Below, one piece after another: positions 1 through 5,608 of a DNA stretch of 8,216 bases. The stretch comes from Nitrospinae bacterium RIFCSPLOWO2_12_39_16 (GTDB lineage Bacteria; Nitrospinota; Nitrospinia; UBA9942). Position 1 is the stretch's first letter. The number at the start of each line of letters is the position of its first letter. Position numbers and translations under genes: made by a program. The DNA lies in NCBI GenBank assembly GCA_001805005.1, contig MHDO01000008.1, positions 1 to 8,216 of the forward strand, given 5' to 3'. Under the pieces are notes generated by a model. The model did no database searches and was not told the DNA's origin. It worked only from the letters and a program-made list of their open reading frames with translations.

Positions 1-45
1 ATCTGTGGCTAAAATTTTTTCTTTGCTGTGTTTACCTGTGGTTTC
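1..45. repeat. Possible degenerate intergenic repeat (ctgtgg motifs)
   Basis: The first bases carry two similar phrases, atctgtggctaaaa (1-14) and tttacctgtggtttc (30-44). A related phrase, atctgtggtgaata, occurs at 5734-5747, straight after a GxxExxY gene relic. Text of this kind is a common dispersed intergenic sequence next to GxxExxY-type genes in some genomes; that is from memory. The rest of the stretch up to 136 shows no gene, no convincing promoter and no close ribosome binding site for the first gene. Confidence 0.25.
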
Positions 46-136
46 ACGCATTTTTTGGGTGAACTATAAATGACTATAGAATTAGAAATCATAAGGAAGT
101 AAATTTTACGCAACCCAGTAACTTATCAAATTAATA

Positions 137-1180
137 ATGCTGAAGAAATTTTCCCTGTACAATGAAGAAGAGATGAGACGATGGGACAACTTTGTGATGA
201 CCCACCCCATGGGAACCCCGTTTCATCTTTCCTCGTGGCTCCGTATTATTTATGAGACATATTCTTTTGAGCCAGGGCTGCTTGTTTATACGAATGAATC
301 AGATGAGATTGCAGGTTTGTTTCCTTATTTCGTAATCAAAGGTCTTTTTTCTCGCCCAAGAATTGTGTCTGTCCCGTTTTCTGATTACAGCTTTCCCCTG
401 ACGATGGGCGATGATGTAGAAAATAAAATACTAAACTATCTTGTAGAGCAGAATACAAGTAGTTTTATAGAAATCAGGGGACCTGTCAGAGATAATTCCA
501 AGTATAAGAGGCACAATATTTATCAGGGTTTTAATCTTGAACTGGACCCTGAGCCGTCTAAGGTGTATAAGAACTTTGATAAGAGAACGATTGTGCGTTG
601 TATAAAAAAAGCTGAAAAAGAAGGAGTAAAAATAATTGAAGACAATTCACCGGAAGGTGTTGACAATTTTTACAGACTCAACAAATTGACCCGCAAAAAA
701 CATGGCGTACCATGTCAGTCCAGAAAATTCTTTGAAAAAATTACTGAACATATGGTATCAAAGGGGCTTGCCTTTATCCTTTTAGCTAAATTTGATTCTG
801 ATGTAATAGCTGCATCAATGTTTTTTAAATTCAATAAAACTATCTATTATAAATATAATGCCTCTGATCCGGCGTATCTTTCAAGTAAGACTCCAAATCA
901 TTTATTAATCTGGCATCTTATTGAAAAGTCATGTCTGCAAGGGTTTGATACAATTGATTTAGGAAGGACAGCCAAAGACAACCATGGCCTGACAAGGTAT
1001 AAAAATATGTGGGGCGCCAAGCCGTACGAATTACCGTATTACTATTACCCCGTTGCTAAAGGAGCATCATCTCAGGATGAAAACGGGATTTCATATAAGA
1101 TAATGACAGGTATCTGGAAGCACTTGCCGGATATTATTGTGGACAGGGTTGGGCCGGTTCTTATGAAACAACTGGCCTGA
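137..1180 (+). CDS. FemAB-type GNAT-fold acyl/aminoacyl transferase
   Basis: A 347-residue protein of the FemAB-like (Acetyltransf_6) family seen in exopolysaccharide clusters. Classical FemABX proteins move amino acids from aminoacyl-tRNA to peptidoglycan precursors. The polysaccharide-cluster members are thought to acylate a glycan or lipid-linked precursor, but substrates are mostly unknown. What is seen: an N-terminal GNAT half starting with a W-x-x-F-V-x-x-x-P-x-G-T-x-F-H segment (about residues 16-29); a basic helix near 150-165; and the C-terminal GNAT half with D274-L-G-R277, G284-L, W292-G-A, a Y301-Y-Y-Y-P run and an amphipathic tail ending at residue 347. Length is normal for the family and no signal peptide is visible. 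ATG 137 is the only sensible start, but it has no close Shine-Dalgarno; aaggaag at 93-99 is too distant. Remains of a second FemAB-like gene lie downstream (4166-4316 and 4899-5094). Confidence 0.85.
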   Translation: MLKKFSLYNEEEMRRWDNFVMTHPMGTPFHLSSWLRIIYETYSFEPGLLVYTNESDEIAGLFPYFVIKGLFSRPRIVSVPFSDYSFPLTMGDDVENKILNYLVEQNTSSFIEIRGPVRDNSKYKRHNIYQGFNLELDPEPSKVYKNFDKRTIVRCIKKAEKEGVKIIEDNSPEGVDNFYRLNKLTRKKHGVPCQSRKFFEKITEHMVSKGLAFILLAKFDSDVIAASMFFKFNKTIYYKYNASDPAYLSSKTPNHLLIWHLIEKSCLQGFDTIDLGRTAKDNHGLTRYKNMWGAKPYELPYYYYPVAKGASSQDENGISYKIMTGIWKHLPDIIVDRVGPVLMKQLA

Positions 1181-1221
1181 AGATGGTTCTGCCAGTCTTA
1201 ATATTCTAAGTTAGATCATCT

Positions 1222-1566
1222 GTGAAATACAAAAAAGCTGCCAAATTTAAAGAAGATGATATAGTAAGGGTCCGCTCTAAAAATGATATTTTATCATCAG
1301 TAGATACGCATAATAAATTTCTTGAAAGCTTGTTTGTAGATCAAATATTAGATTATTGCGGGAAGGAATTTAAGGTTCAGAAGATAATATATCACTATTT
1401 TGATGAGCATAAGTATAGAATGTTCAAAGTTATAGAACCGCTTTATATATTGGATGGATTAATTTGTAACGGAGAAGATGAGATGTTTGAAGTCAAATGT
1501 AACCGAAGCTGTTATTTGTTTTGGCATGAAAAATGGCTTGAACTCGCAGCAAAAAATCATGATTAA
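1222..1566 (+). CDS. Small four-cysteine protein of unknown function (copy A)
   Basis: A 114-residue soluble protein that I cannot assign to a named family. It starts at a GTG (1222), 41 bases after the FemAB-like gene, and its end overlaps the aminotransferase start by 8 bases, so it looks like a real operon member. Residues 9-107 align almost without gaps (one residue) to residues 64-161 of the protein at 3676-4167, about 40% identical by eye. Shared features are V-R-x-R-S-K (15-20), Y45-C46-G-K, F60-D-E, C82-x-G, C93-x-R-x-C97 and F100-W-H-x-x-W-L. Four cysteines (46, 82, 93, 97) are conserved between the copies, which suggests a metal site or disulfides; with no signal peptide, metal is the likelier. 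The N-terminal strand-rich part could be an SH3-like barrel (inference). Its position next to an aminotransferase and FemAB-like gene suggests an accessory or carrier-binding role in glycan modification, which is unproven. Confidence 0.75.
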   Translation: MKYKKAAKFKEDDIVRVRSKNDILSSVDTHNKFLESLFVDQILDYCGKEFKVQKIIYHYFDEHKYRMFKVIEPLYILDGLICNGEDEMFEVKCNRSCYLFWHEKWLELAAKNHD

Positions 1567-2764
1567 AGAAAAGATAGGTTTGATCCCACGATATAACTGG
1601 GATTATAAATTCCCTGATTTTGCTAAGGCCTTTTCAGCAGCATGGAGGCATAATTCTGATAGTAAAGGTATACTGGAGAGTGTTTTTGGGCAAGAACCCA
1701 TTCTCACTGGATCGGGCAGGACCTCTCTATATATTATCCTTAAATCACTGGAGCTTCCTGAAGGATCAGGAGTTGGTGTACCGCTATTTTGTTGTCCTGT
1801 TGTTTTCGAAGCTATACATGAAGCAGGTCTGGTTCCGGTATTTATAGATATTAATATTGATGATTATTGTATTTCGGCTTCAGATTTACAGAAAAAGATA
1901 GACTCTATTTCTGCCATTATTGTGGTGCATTTGTTCGGACATCCGGCTAATATGGATGCCATATCCTCTATTTGTCGAAGTATCCCTATAGTGGAAGATT
2001 GTGCTCACGCCTTGTTCAGTAAATACAAAGGGAAGAGTATTGGGTGTCTATCTACGGTATCATTTTTTTCGTTCAGGTCTGGCAAGTATATTTCATCTGG
2101 AGAGGGAAGCGCCATTTTTTGTCAGGATCCATTGCTTTATAAGAATATAAATAGATTTATCGAAAAACTTAAGGAGTGGAAATTACTTCAGGAAATATTC
2201 CATTGTACCGCAACATATATAAAATCTATTCTATACAATAAACCATGGTATGGAACTATTGGTTATCCAGTTGGAAGATTACTTGACCAAAAACTCAATT
2301 TGACTTCTAAAACAGGTATTAAATTAAGAAAAATAGCAAAGGGCGATCTAATAATATTAAATGATAGAATAGAGTCCTTTTTTGAAAAGGTGAGGAAACA
2401 GCGAGAAAATGCATTTTTCTTTATGAAAAACCTCAATTTGAAAGGGGGGGAGCTCCCATACGAGAAGAGTGACTGTCAAAGCAACTATTATCAGTTTGCT
2501 ATCAGGTTTCAAAATAGTAGTCAAAGGGATTTTATTGCCGATTATCTCCTAAGATGTGGGATTGATAGCGCAAAATATTTAGATGAGATTGTTGATGTTT
2601 CAAAAATAGATTATGGATACCGGGGAGATTGTCCTAATTCTGAGATATGTTCAAAGACGGTTCTTGTGGTTCCAAATCATTATGTGTTGTCTGACAAGGA
2701 TTTGAATTATATTGTCAAATGTCTAAATAATGGAAATGAATATTTTGTATCTACTTGCACATGA
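1559..2764 (+). CDS. DegT/DnrJ/EryC1/StrS-family PLP aminotransferase
   Basis: Start is placed at ATG 1559 (401 residues), because upstream in-frame sequence overlaps the previous gene deeply and does not look like this family. The ATG then overlaps the previous stop by 8 bases. These fold-type I PLP enzymes usually convert a keto-sugar nucleotide to an amino sugar, commonly using glutamate as amino donor. Visible signatures are S-G-R-T-S-L-Y (phosphate-binding, near residue 52), V-H-L-F-G (about 123), V145-E-D-C-A-H with D147 expected to contact the PLP ring nitrogen, K-G-K-S-I-G, and S-F-F-S-F-R-S-G-K176 with K176 the expected Schiff-base lysine. The usual E-G-G after it reads E-G-S. The C-terminal half is divergent. 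Since most of its lipid and carbohydrate cluster relatives make amino sugars, sugar transamination is the best guess; the exact sugar cannot be read. It ends in an ATGA overlap with the methyltransferase. Confidence 0.85.
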   Translation: MIKEKIGLIPRYNWDYKFPDFAKAFSAAWRHNSDSKGILESVFGQEPILTGSGRTSLYIILKSLELPEGSGVGVPLFCCPVVFEAIHEAGLVPVFIDINIDDYCISASDLQKKIDSISAIIVVHLFGHPANMDAISSICRSIPIVEDCAHALFSKYKGKSIGCLSTVSFFSFRSGKYISSGEGSAIFCQDPLLYKNINRFIEKLKEWKLLQEIFHCTATYIKSILYNKPWYGTIGYPVGRLLDQKLNLTSKTGIKLRKIAKGDLIILNDRIESFFEKVRKQRENAFFFMKNLNLKGGELPYEKSDCQSNYYQFAIRFQNSSQRDFIADYLLRCGIDSAKYLDEIVDVSKIDYGYRGDCPNSEICSKTVLVVPNHYVLSDKDLNYIVKCLNNGNEYFVSTCT

Positions 2765-3666
2765 TTACAAATAGTAGTGATAAGTTGCATTGTAACTTAT
2801 GTGGTGGGGTATCAGATGTTAAGATACTTTTCCACTCTGAAGAATATCCAGATGGACAAATGGGAAACATTTTTCAATGCCGCAGGTGTGGTTTGATTTA
2901 CCGTGATCCTCATCCCAGAATAGAGGCATTATTAAGACCTCAGTCACAAATAAAAAAGCGTTCAGACAATCCAGACAAGCTTTCTCAAGGGAGAATTTCC
3001 CTATTTAATAATCATATAAAATCTATTTCTCATTTTAGATATTATAATCGGATTCTCGATGTTGGCTCAGGGGAAGGATATTTCCTAAATCTTTGTTCAT
3101 TAAATGGATGGGGTGTTTGGGGAGTTGAAATAGTCCCTGAATTAGTTGAGTCCTCTAAAAAGGAGTACAGGATTAATGTTTTTAATGGAAACTTAGAAGC
3201 GGCCAAATATCCTGACAATTACTTTGATGTTGTGGTATTCTTAAATGTACTTGAACATTTATTGAATCCATATTCAGCTTTGAGCGAGGCTTATCGTATT
3301 TTACGCCCAGGTGGGGCAATTCTACTTCGCTTTCCCAATGCTGCTTTTCATATTCCATCCCGATGGTTTTTCACCAAACTATTTAGCCTATGGAAAGGCG
3401 TAATGCGATTCAATCAGTCTGTGATTCATCTTTATGCTTTTAATCGTTCAACCGTATGTAGATACTTAAATGTAACAGGTTTTCGTACTCCAATATTTGA
3501 AAACACGAGTGTTGCTTGTTCATCTGCAATTGCACAGGGAAATGGTATAAAGAGAATGTTAATCCATATAGCTGAAGGTGTGGTCAAGTTTATTAAGGTG
3601 ATTAGCCTGGGGCGTCTTCTAATTGGTCCTTCGTTGTCATTAATTGCAGTAAAACCATTAAGGTAA
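2761..3666 (+). CDS. Class I SAM-dependent methyltransferase with N-terminal Cys4 knuckle
   Basis: Starts at ATG 2761, which forms a four-base ATGA overlap with the aminotransferase stop; a TTG two codons earlier is less likely. The 301-residue protein opens with a zinc-ribbon-like pair, C11-x-x-C14 and C40-x-x-C43-G-L, followed by Y-R-D-P. The Rossmann methyltransferase domain has the SAM-binding motif I98-L-D-V-G-S-G-E-G-Y, an acidic residue after the second strand (G-V-E-I), then F-D-V-V-V-F-L-N-V-L-E-H and a L-R-P-G-G motif. This is the Methyltransf_23/11 layout common in polysaccharide clusters, probably acting on a sugar or an amino group. It lacks the long C-terminal domain of NovU-type sugar C-methyltransferases (about 400 residues), so O- or N-methylation is more likely than C-methylation, by inference. 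The acceptor is unknown. Confidence 0.85.
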   Translation: MITNSSDKLHCNLCGGVSDVKILFHSEEYPDGQMGNIFQCRRCGLIYRDPHPRIEALLRPQSQIKKRSDNPDKLSQGRISLFNNHIKSISHFRYYNRILDVGSGEGYFLNLCSLNGWGVWGVEIVPELVESSKKEYRINVFNGNLEAAKYPDNYFDVVVFLNVLEHLLNPYSALSEAYRILRPGGAILLRFPNAAFHIPSRWFFTKLFSLWKGVMRFNQSVIHLYAFNRSTVCRYLNVTGFRTPIFENTSVACSSAIAQGNGIKRMLIHIAEGVVKFIKVISLGRLLIGPSLSLIAVKPLR

Positions 3667-3675
3667 TATTTATAA

Positions 3676-4167
3676 ATGCAGTGTCAATTAAAAAATATAC
3701 ATGAATTTGCAGAAAAGAATACGTGGATTAATAATGTCTTTCAGAGTCGTGTAAGAATATTGAGATCAACCAAGAGGAATATAAAATATTTAATCAATAA
3801 AACAATCTCTTTATTTGTCCCCAAAATTAACAGGTCTTCTGTAACAGATATTAAACAACATAATATCCTTCCAGGAGAGTTGGTAAAGATTCGTTCTAAA
3901 GAAGAGATTAGGGACATGTTGGACAATTGGGAAAAATATAAAGGGTGTCTGTTTATAGACGAAATGTATGAGTACTGTGGAAAAACTTATAAAGTCTTAA
4001 AAGAAGAACAACATTTTTTTGATGAAGTAAAACAAAAAATGTGTAAATGTAAAAACATTGTAATTCTTGAAGGGGTATTATGCAGCGGCAGACAAAGGTT
4101 ATTTGTGGAAAGTTGTGACAGGGCATGCTTCTTTTTCTGGCATAAGGAATGGCTCAAAAAGATATGA
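3676..4167 (+). CDS. Four-cysteine protein of unknown function (copy B, with basic N-terminal extension)
   Basis: A 163-residue protein starting at ATG 3676, 9 bases after the methyltransferase; the Shine-Dalgarno is weak. Residues 64-163 are the same domain as in the gene at 1222-1566: V70-K-I-R-S-K, Y100-C101-G-K, F115-D-E, C136-S-G, C147-D-R-A-C151 and F154-W-H-K-E-W-L. All four shared cysteines are kept, and C91, C123 and C125 are extra. The first ~60 residues have no counterpart in copy A: they are basic (R25, R27, R30, K33, R34, K37, K42), contain hydrophobic positions with helical spacing (about 18-48) and could be a membrane-surface or partner-binding helix. Divergence between the copies shows an old duplication or two separate recruitments. 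It ends the compact operon part; straight after it lies FemAB-like relic DNA. Function unknown. Confidence 0.75.
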   Translation: MQCQLKNIHEFAEKNTWINNVFQSRVRILRSTKRNIKYLINKTISLFVPKINRSSVTDIKQHNILPGELVKIRSKEEIRDMLDNWEKYKGCLFIDEMYEYCGKTYKVLKEEQHFFDEVKQKMCKCKNIVILEGVLCSGRQRLFVESCDRACFFFWHKEWLKKI

Positions 4168-4316
4168 GCATATCATCTCAAAAAGACTTGGATTTCTTGT
4201 GCTTGCATCGTATAATAACAAACAGAGTAACAGGATTACATAATAAGATATTTAATAGGATGCCCATGCCGTTACTGAGGATTATAGGCACGGTTTTATA
4301 TAAGCATATGGGGTAG
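4166..4316 (+). pseudogene. FemAB-like gene relic, left copy (internal deletion)
   Basis: Two pieces of a second FemAB-like gene are joined here. From 4166 the + strand reads EHIISKRLGFLVLASYNNK, which matches EHMVSKGLAFILLAKFDSD (residues 204-222) of the intact protein at 137-1180. From about 4224, in another frame, it reads RVTGLHNK and then RMPMPLLRIIGTVLYKHMG before a TAG at 4314-4316. That matches the C-terminal HLPDIIVDRVGPVLMKQLA of the intact protein, which also ends there. Roughly 90 codons between the two pieces are missing. The relic begins inside the last codons of the preceding gene. The C-terminal piece is the left member of the 93-bp direct repeat. Confidence 0.65.
4223..4315. 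repeat. 93-bp direct repeat, left copy
   Basis: Bases 4223-4315 match 5001-5093 in the same orientation over 93 bases with one difference (G at 4247, A at 5025). The repeat begins cagagtaacagg and ends catatggggta. Flanking sequence differs on both sides. It codes for the C-terminus of a FemAB-like protein, so this is duplicated gene sequence, not a transposon end. Confidence 0.95.
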
Positions 4317-4333
4317 TTAACTTAAAATAATAT

Positions 4334-4338
4334 GGAGG
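4334..4338 (+). promoter_or_regulatory. Strong Shine-Dalgarno for the antitoxin
   Basis: The sequence ggagg sits 7 bases before ATG 4346. It is the clearest ribosome binding site in the window and fits independent expression of the toxin-antitoxin pair, unlike the weak sites of the biosynthetic genes. Confidence 0.75.
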
Positions 4339-4345
4339 TTAAATT

Positions 4346-4552
4346 ATGACGATAGCGCAAATAAAAACAATGTCCACCATTGAGCGTCTACGGATAATGG
4401 AAGAATTGTGGGATTCATTAAACCATGAAGAAAAAGAATGCGAATCACCTGATTGGCATGGGAGCATTCTTGAAAAAAGAAAAAAGAAAATTGAAAAAGG
4501 TGAGGGCGAGTTTATATCCTTAGAAAAATTGAAATCAAAAGCCCGACAATGA
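4346..4552 (+). CDS. Antitoxin, putative addiction module component family
   Basis: A 68-residue protein with the hallmarks of the TIGR02574/PF09720 addiction-module component family: a short helical start, E13-R-L-R-I-M-E-E-L-W-D-S-L (residues 13-25), a middle P-D-W-H motif, then L-E-K-R and a charged tail. Such proteins are the antitoxin partners of RelE/ParE-type toxins: they bind and neutralise the toxin, and usually repress their own promoter. The stop overlaps the toxin start by four bases (ATGA at 4549), the usual antitoxin-first coupled order. No clear operator palindrome is visible in the 30 bases upstream. The module lies between two copies of a 93-bp repeat, so it is an insertion within or after a former FemAB-like gene. 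Confidence 0.85.
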   Translation: MTIAQIKTMSTIERLRIMEELWDSLNHEEKECESPDWHGSILEKRKKKIEKGEGEFISLEKLKSKARQ

Positions 4553-4860
4553 AAAACAGGGAAGTGTATGTTTTAAAAGAGGCAGTTGCAGATTTGGAGG
4601 AGGGACGACTTTTTTATGATAAAAACAAAGAAGGAGTTGGCGATTATTTCTATGATAGCCTGATTTCTGACCTTGAAGCTTTGAGGTTTTTTAGTGGAAT
4701 TCACGGTAGAAAATTTGGCTTTTATCGAATGTTTTCAAAGAGGTTCCCATTTGCGATATATTACGAAATAGAAAAGGACATAGTATATGTGGTTGCAGTT
4801 TTAGATATGAGGCGTAAACCCTCTTGGATTAAAAGAAACCTCGGAAAAAGAAAAAATTAA
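4549..4860 (+). CDS. RelE/ParE-superfamily toxin
   Basis: A 103-residue protein whose start overlaps the antitoxin stop. It shows the ParE-like layout: N-terminal helical A-V-A-D-L-E-E-G-R-L-F-Y-D, G-V-G-D-Y-F, a central helix, then the beta-sheet part with K-R-F-P-F-A-I-Y-Y-E-I and V-V-A-V-L-D-M-R-R-K-P-S-W near the end. Members either cleave mRNA on the ribosome (RelE) or poison DNA gyrase (ParE). The sequence with F-P-F-x-I-Y-Y and the partner type resembles the plasmid-stabilisation group, but the biochemical target cannot be told from sequence alone. Full length, with no sign of inactivation, so the pair is probably functional. Confidence 0.85.
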   Translation: MKNREVYVLKEAVADLEEGRLFYDKNKEGVGDYFYDSLISDLEALRFFSGIHGRKFGFYRMFSKRFPFAIYYEIEKDIVYVVAVLDMRRKPSWIKRNLGKRKN

Positions 4861-4898
4861 CAAGACATTCCCAAACTCAAAAAACAAATTTCTAAATT

Positions 4899-5094
4899 AT
4901 TGGACTATTACAATTTAAGGAAGGATGGGGGGCAGAAGAGGAGATTATAAAATACTAATAAGTACGACTTAAGAAAAGGAGAGTTTGTAAAAGACTCCTC
5001 CAGAGTAACAGGATTACATAATAAAATATTTAATAGGATGCCCATGCCGTTACTGAGGATTATAGGCACGGTTTTATATAAGCATATGGGGTAA
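4899..5094 (+). pseudogene. FemAB-like gene relic, right copy (C-terminal third, frameshifted)
   Basis: From 4902 the + strand reads GLLQFKEGWGAEEEIIKY, matching the G-L-x-x-Y-K-x-x-W-G-A block (residues 284-294) of the intact FemAB-like protein at 137-1180. A TAA at 4956-4958 breaks this frame. One frame over, from 4951, it continues KYDLRKGEFVKDSSRVTGL, and then the same C-terminal piece as in the left relic, with stop TAA at 5092-5094. Removing a single A near 4957-4958 would restore K-Y-Y-K-Y-D-L. Upstream of 4899 the frame is closed and I see no further FemAB sequence; 4861-4898 holds nothing I recognise. The long reverse-strand open frame across this stretch is a shadow. Confidence 0.7.
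5001..5093. repeat. 93-bp direct repeat, right copy
   Basis: Partner of 4223-4315 with one mismatch in 93 bases. Here it is continuous with the more complete C-terminal part of the FemAB-like relic, so this copy keeps the original arrangement and the left one is the rearranged copy. Confidence 0.95.
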
Positions 5095-5102
5095 ACGTTC
5101 AT

Positions 5103-5125
5103 AGGGTGCAGTTGTCAGGGTGCAG
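5103..5125. repeat. Short direct repeat agggtgcag x2
   Basis: The nonamer agggtgcag occurs at 5103-5111 and 5117-5125, just ahead of the S23-like gene start. Similar gtgcag repeats before S23-type genes are familiar to me from other genomes, but no function is known. Confidence 0.4.
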
Positions 5126-5133
5126 GGGGCAGA

Positions 5134-5166
5134 ATGAAATTTGAAGATATGGATGTATGGAAAAGG
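5134..5166 (+). pseudogene. N-terminal stub of an S23 four-helix-bundle gene
   Basis: ATG 5134 opens MKFEDMDVWKR, the typical beginning of the 23S rRNA intervening-sequence (S23, TIGR02436) four-helix-bundle proteins, which are about 110-130 residues long. Similarity stops at about 5166, 14 bases before the left hairpin repeat of the DUF559 unit; the frame continues into that repeat without family resemblance. The remainder of the gene is not found downstream, so both insertion and deletion are needed. The call rests on only 11 residues. Confidence 0.5.
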
Positions 5167-5179
5167 GATCACCTATTTT

Positions 5180-5214
5180 TCCCCCTTTGGAAAAGGGGGA
5201 TTAAGGGGGATTTT
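5180..5214. repeat. Left inverted repeat arm with hairpin
   Basis: The arm starts with the hairpin tccccctttggaaaaggggga (given as 9-bp stem, loop gga, 5180-5200) and continues ttaagggggatttt. Its inner part, aaggggga at 5203-5210, lies 9 bases before ATG 5220 and can serve as the Shine-Dalgarno of the nuclease gene, so the repeat also supplies the translation signal. Confidence 0.8.
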
Positions 5215-5219
5215 AAAAA

Positions 5220-5567
5220 ATGCTTTCATACAATAAAGATCTCAAACAATTCTCTCAGAAGTTGAGACGAGGCATGACTGATGCGGAACGTTTATTATGG
5301 TCAAAGATAAGAGGCAAACAATTAAAAGGATATCAATTTTACAGACAGAAGGTTATAGGAAATTACATCGTTGATTTTTATTGTGTAAAGGCTAATCTGG
5401 TGATAGAGGCTGATGGAGGGCAGCATTACAGTGTAGAAGGAGCCATAAAAGACAAGGAAAGAGATGATTTTATGACAAGTATTGGGTTAAAAGTTCTAAG
5501 GTTCTCGGACAGGGATATTTTTAATAATCTTAATGGAGTGATGGAAACTATATGGAAAAGTTTATGA
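5220..5567 (+). CDS. DUF559 endonuclease-like protein (Vsr-related fold)
   Basis: A 115-residue, full-length DUF559 protein. The family shares the Vsr/restriction-endonuclease-like fold and is presumed to cut DNA; no activity is established for most members. Signature residues are present: T20-D-A-E23-R-L-L-W, F40-Y-R-Q, I46-G-x-Y-I-V-D52-F-Y-C, V61-I-E63-x-D65-G-G-Q-H69, R-D-D-F near residue 80, and V-L-R-F-S. D52, E63, D65 and H69 are the likely catalytic or metal-binding residues, all intact. The start at ATG 5220 fits the family's short N-terminus, and its ribosome site lies in the left inverted repeat. The right repeat begins five bases after the stop. This tight packing suggests gene and repeats move or spread as one unit. 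No partner methylase or other gene is present. Confidence 0.85.
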   Translation: MLSYNKDLKQFSQKLRRGMTDAERLLWSKIRGKQLKGYQFYRQKVIGNYIVDFYCVKANLVIEADGGQHYSVEGAIKDKERDDFMTSIGLKVLRFSDRDIFNNLNGVMETIWKSL

Positions 5568-5572
5568 TTTGT

Positions 5573-5608
5573 AAAATCTCCCCTAACCCCTCTTTTTCAA
5601 AGAGGGGA
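5573..5608. repeat. Right inverted repeat arm with hairpin
   Basis: Inverted partner of 5180-5214. It starts aaaatctcccctaa and ends in the stem cccctcttt / aaagagggg with loop ttc (5587-5607). No T-run follows, so it is a poor intrinsic terminator on the + strand, though it might slow transcription or protect the 3' end of the nuclease message. Confidence 0.8.

Larger units (their letters stand above)
5180..5608 (+). mobile_element. DUF559 nuclease unit with hairpin inverted repeats
   Basis: A 429-base unit: left arm 5180-5214, nuclease gene 5220-5567, right arm 5573-5608. The arms are inverted copies, 28 of 35 positions identical without gaps. Each arm alone folds into a 9-bp stem with a 3-base loop at its outer end: 5180-5200 and 5587-5607. 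Two pairs of differences between the arms are compensatory (5184/5196 C-G against 5591/5603 T-A; 5180/5200 T-A against 5587/5607 C-G), so the stems appear conserved. The flanks are fragments of two unrelated genes (S23-like and GxxExxY). No clear target-site duplication is visible. I recall similar C-rich repeats beside DUF559 genes in other genomes. Confidence 0.6.

Noticed and set aside
55..80. Possible promoter for the first gene (ttgggt and tataga).
   Set aside because: Spacing is only 14 bases and the -35 match is poor.
1620..1847. 75-codon + strand open frame inside the aminotransferase gene.
   Set aside because: It overlaps well-conserved aminotransferase motifs in another frame and shows no features of its own.
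3741..3926. 61-codon reverse-strand open frame.
   Set aside because: It is antisense to the four-cysteine copy B, which is supported by similarity to copy A.
4164..4316. A 50-codon open frame starting with an ATGA overlap at the end of the four-cysteine gene.
   Set aside because: Its first half reads the FemAB-like middle fragment in the wrong frame and only the second half is in the FemAB frame. It is best explained as chance translation of a rearranged relic.
4976..5001. Possible hairpin ggagagt...actcctcc before the right direct repeat.
   Set aside because: The arms pair only imperfectly, and the stretch translates as part of the FemAB-like relic.
4908..5102. 64-codon open frame on the reverse strand.
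   Set aside because: It is antisense to the FemAB-like relic and repeat, resembles no family and has no ribosome site.
5103..5129. CRISPR-like or VNTR repeat.
   Set aside because: Only two copies of a nonamer are present, without further units or spacers.
5587..5607. Intrinsic terminator after the nuclease gene.
   Set aside because: The stem is strong but no T-run follows on the + strand, and an inverted copy lies upstream of the gene, so an element end explains it better.
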